The notes under the pieces are model-generated. The model ran no database searches, was not told the DNA's origin, and saw nothing but the letters and a program-made list of their open reading frames with translations. 64,000 nt of DNA from Aphis gossypii (Eukaryota; Arthropoda; Insecta; Hemiptera; Aphididae). Position numbers and translations under genes: made by a program. Every line of letters starts with the position of its first letter. Position 1 is the stretch's first letter. Below are positions 59,451 to 64,000 of the stretch, piece by piece. The stretch covers positions 15,211,213 through 15,275,212 of the forward strand of contig NC_065531.1 of assembly GCF_020184175.1 (NCBI RefSeq), given 5' to 3'.

Positions 59451-62400
59451 AGGATGAAGTAGCTGGTATCTATATAGACTATATTTAATAATATATTATA
59501 TATATTTAATATAATATTTTAATAATATATGCGATTTACTTTTATCAAATATTAAAACAACTAATCTATATATTACTCATAGAAATAAATTAGTAATTAC
59601 TAATAGCAACAAACCTAAATATACCTATGTAATAAATATTTATAGAAATATGTAGACTGGTGATCATCTGCTTAAATGTAATTCTTCAATGACCGCGGGA
59701 CACATTCGCAAAACCTATAATTGCAATTTTAAAGAAATGTAGCTTTTTCTAGTTGTTCTATTTTTATTGAAGTCTTTATTAATTGTAAAAACTAAAAGTA
59801 CTGCAAGTATAGGTAGTATCGATATAGATACTCATTTTCCTCGTGTTTTGAAAGTCTTGTAAAAACATCAACTAATACTTAATTATTGTATCAATTGTGT
59901 ACATATATTGTAAATATCTTTTATAAAAAATATTAATAAAAATATATATATATTAGCAGGATAATAACCCGTGTATTATTATAACAATAAAAATAATTAA
60001 TTTGTTGTTGTTATTATCGAAAGTTTTATCCTATACTCCAATCATTCGAATACTCAAATTAACAAACAAATAATTATCCTATGGAGAATTGTAGACCCAA
60101 AACAACAATTATTTACGTTGTAACGTAAACATGTCCTTGATCGCTGCCTACCATACGTTCCATATATGCATTAGTATATTATAGTTCTCCTTCATATAAC
60201 ATTTCGCCTTGATGAAGAACCAAAAACACCCTACTATAAATTCTAGAAAACAAAAACAAATTGATAAATAACAAAATTATAAACACAAATATACGGGACA
60301 GTATTATTTTAACGCGTAGATTTATAAAATTGTGTTTTGAATCTATAAAAAATGTTTTTAATTTTGACGTCATTAATTTTTTCTTCGAGGTTAAGTTATG
60401 AAATATTAAATCAAAATATAATGTTAATAAATGTTAAATCAAATGTGATCAAATCTATTATCGTTTATCGAATGATTTGATACTTATCAATAACGGATTC
60501 TACTCTTCAGAAAAGACTCCAAGTACTTACAATTTATTTACAATTTAAATTTAATTAATTAATCAAAATAACCAATTTTAATTTTTTTTTTTTTTTTTTT
60601 TTATTATTATTTGCACAAATAGTATAACGATTATTTTTTTAAATATTCGGGTATTACCTTATACAATTCTATTAGCCATTTTTAAATCTTCATTAATATA
60701 TTATTATATTGAAATTGTAAATGAGAATTGTTTTAATCATTAACATGTTTATAAAATTATGAATCGTTTTGTAACTATTTTCTACTATTGGCGCATAATT
60801 TAAAAAACGTAGAAAATAAATTTGATGTTTTAATTTTTTATTATATTTTATCAAATATTATTTAAACCTACTGAATTGTTAGTTATGATCACTCTAAAAT
60901 TAAATATGAGCTTATATGAATAATATGATACATTATATATATAGACTTATGTCTAATACACCAATAATTAACGATAACTATAAATTCTTAAGTGTTTTAA
61001 AACTTACAAATACCGCAATACTATGTCGTCATTACTAAATAAATTGATGATAATAATTACAATAAAAGTCTTAAATATTGTAATAGATATACTCGTATAT
61101 CATATAACCATATAGATATAGTTTTATTGAACATTTTTTCAAATTAAATGTTAACAATATTATCACTATTAGCTTAGACAATTTTAGATCATCCTAATTT
61201 TCACGATAACTACTAGAAAATTATTAAAAGCTTAAAAAATGACAACTTGTGGTCACTAGTATGCTGAATATAAATTATATGAATATATGATAATTTGTTT
61301 TTTATCATAAAGGTTTTTATACAAAGCGCAGATCATTATTAAACCTGGAATTGCTTATTTCTGACTCCTTCAAAGAAATCAGAATCTAAAATTATATTCC
61401 AACTCATTACTTTTATTGAAACAAAATAATATTATACTCAATTTCTTTTATTATTCATAAATAAACTAACGTAAAATGTAATGTAAATATCTTTATTTGA
61501 ACTGACTTGAAGGGAAATGCTTCTTCTTACAATATTGCAACCTCAGTGCTTTAAATTTATACTCGACTTTATCGATGTGGTGCACAATTAATTGTGACCC
61601 TAAAATATTGATAAAACGAACCAACTTCCTTCACTACATACAATACAAATAGTTATAAATAGTAAAAATAAAATTACCTAATTTAAAATAGTAAAATAAT
61701 AAATTTAAGCTTTGATTGGATGTTTATCATAATTCGTAGGTTAATGAACCACAATAGACTTTATTATTGAAATTGTAATATAAGTAAATTTTCTTCAGCA
61801 TTTATATATATTTTTATAATCACTAGAACAAAAAAAGTGTTTCCACAAAATTAGCTAAAGCAAACAGAAGTACAACCTAGGACTTGTATTTATGAACCTG
61901 GATATTGGATTTAATGGAAATCCAAAATTGATTACATATACAACCTATCTATAGTTTTTTGAAATTTGTTACGTACATATTTATCGTATTAAAAAAACTT
62001 AATTAGTTCATCTCTAACTAAAATTTCGACTAAATTATATATTTTTTATTAGTTTTATAATGTTTTCACTAAATGCAGTTAAATTTCAGTTCCTTTATTA
62101 CTAAGTTTTCACGAACCCCACGTAAGTTGCACACTTGCAGTGGACGACACTTCTCACTAGACTATATTATAGTTATAATATTATATACTATTCTATATAA
62201 TAATGGTGGTACGTTATTGTTCTGTGGTTATAGTAAACCGTATACAGATATGAAGAGTATATATTATAATTAAACTGTCATATTAAGGTCGTTAAAAAAA
62301 AAAATAAAAATAGTTTTTATATTATGTTTAACTATTGAACACTGAATAGTATCGATAATCGATATTATAATAATTTATATCACAATTTGATAATTTAGTT

Positions 62401-64000
62401 TATTTTGGTACTTTTAATTGGAATATTAATGTAAGCATTCCAAATAACGGTAAAGTCAATATGCGTGATGAACGATTGTTTCATGTTTGATTTAATAATA
62501 GTATTAAGACATTACAGAACAGGAAAATATATTTTTAATACACATTAAAATTGAATACAATGTTTTCTCATTAGTGTTCACTCATTAACATAACCTTCAG
62601 TATTTAAAAATTAAAATAGAAATAATTATACTTAACTTATGATATACATTTTTTCTACATTGGTACATTATAGTTTATAATATTAGTGATAGACTAGCCC
62701 TATCATCATCGGTTAAAAATGAAAAAAAATTGTTATTATTTTTATAATTTTACATGAATCGTAGTACAAATTAATTGTAAATATTTTTAATTTCGAGGGG
62801 GATAACACTATTTGACTTTTACACATACATTTCAATTTTCAAGGTTAAGCTGTTCACGGCTGAAAGAAGTTTTTCGTATTGATCAAGGTCAAATAATAAC
62901 TTACATTTTTTTGGTATAAAATACCTATTTATTCGGTTTTTATTATATTATCGAATATTATTTTTACATAATTGTGTTCGATAGTTTTATTTGACCGTCG
63001 TTATATGACTTCAGTTACCACCAGCTATTTCACAATTTTCTTTTTAATTTGTTATTGAATAGTAGAGTACAATTATTATTGAATCAAATATACTACAAAA
63101 ACTAGCGAAATTACTCAAAGTATGAAATTTAAAAAACATTGTTAAAATAAGAAATAATTTATTAATTTTACATTTTTCACATTTTACTGTTCGGTTGTAT
63201 AATAATTATTACAGCAATACACATCAATATAGTTTTATGAATAGTGCAAATGAGTATGACACTGTAAAAAAATAATTATAAAATTAATCAATCTAAAAAT
63301 AAAACATTTTAGTAAAATTAAAATGTTCTTTTACATGCGTAATATTTTTTAGCTGTTGAATGCATTTATTTTGAAGACCGTAAAAAAAATAATAAAATAT
63401 TAATAGCTAGTCATTAAATAAAATTGTATCATTATCCGGAGACATGCATAACTTTCATAAAAACTAAGAGTACTAATTTAAAAAAATCTCTATGGTATTA
63501 TGAAAAATCCCCGTGTAAAATTGACTCTATTCGCCATATTTTAAAGTAAAGCATATAATAAGTATTATACATCATCTGAAGTACCTTTATTCATACCTGT
63601 TGAGAAGATGTGGCACGGTTTCTTGATTGGGTCATTATAAGATCAGATTCAAATTTTTAATGATGGGCCATTTATGTTATATAAATAAACTACCAAATTA
63701 TTATAATTTTAAAGCTACATAATTTGTAGATTATATATTGATTTACGATGTAAATGATATTTTTTAATGATTTTCGTATAGCATGTTATTTTGTTGTATT
63801 CATTATTTTTTTCCGTTATAGGTAATAAAATTTGTAAATCTGTAACAAATCAAAAATTTTTGTAGCATTAACGCAGGGACAGACTCCAATATATTTTTCA
63901 GATTTTCATTTTTAGGAATACGAGTACATCCTAAATTATTTTAACTGGATTAAAACGTTTGAAACTATAATACATAATATTATGTTTGCTAGATAGCATA
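59451..64000. other. AT-rich stretch without a recognisable gene
   Basis: Short ORFs at 60179-60373 (-) and 62073-62273 (+) have no recognisable domain. Long homopolymer T tracts occur, the longest at about 60580-60602. Nothing else can be supported; it could be intergenic or intronic to a gene outside the window. Confidence 0.5.

Noticed and set aside
1..64000. CRISPR arrays, operons, bacterial-type promoters or terminators
   Set aside because: Spliced eukaryotic genes throughout; no regularly spaced repeats of CRISPR type were seen.

Overview
This is a very AT-rich animal nuclear sequence with short GT-AG introns, arthropod-type genes and many small transposon relics. Gene content, dense TAGGTA/TACCTA words and a dispersed repeat carrying a GATTCTGAACG-like block all suggest an aphid (Hemiptera). 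That assignment is inference, not a database match. I can support three multi-exon genes. (1) A centrocortin/CDR2-family coiled-coil gene lies on the + strand (coding 11590-19188, 7 exons, 725 aa). (2) A POLDIP3/SKAR-type RRM gene lies on the - strand (coding 32923-29004, 8 exons, 439 aa). (3) The Hedgehog-pathway kinase gene fused/STK36 lies on the + strand (coding 33881-37665, 10 exons, 688 aa). In all three every exon junction keeps the reading frame.

Layout: 1-8.25 kb is AT-rich with no recognisable gene. 8.34-9.13 kb is a GC-rich, CpG-rich island that may be the distant promoter of the centrocortin gene. 11.6-19.2 kb holds that gene, with a probable internal promoter and alternative first exon at about 14.4-14.76 kb. 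21.3-27.7 kb is a transposon graveyard: a solo LTR, two hAT miniature elements, a hAT/ZMYM1-like transposase ORF that has lost a catalytic block, a 5'-truncated AATF pseudogene and a TTAA-flanked miniature element. 29-37.7 kb holds POLDIP3 and fused, arranged head to head around a 957-bp shared upstream region. 37.7-64 kb has no gene I can identify with confidence. It contains a probable nonautonomous Helitron, a TTAA-flanked element with 20/22-matching inverted ends, a TATA-flanked 723-bp element, several elements with CAGTGGCG-like ends, and one weak two-exon candidate gene at 53.6-54.6 kb.

The three genes have separate roles (centrosome-associated mRNA/protein scaffold, mRNA export and translation coupling, Hedgehog signalling). 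Nothing in the sequence suggests that they work together beyond the head-to-head POLDIP3/fused promoter. I found no clearly new biological system. The observations most worth following are the alternative centrocortin first exon, the GC-rich final exon of that gene, the layered transposon insertions in the transposase ORF, and the three-fold GCGAA-TTCGC palindrome element.
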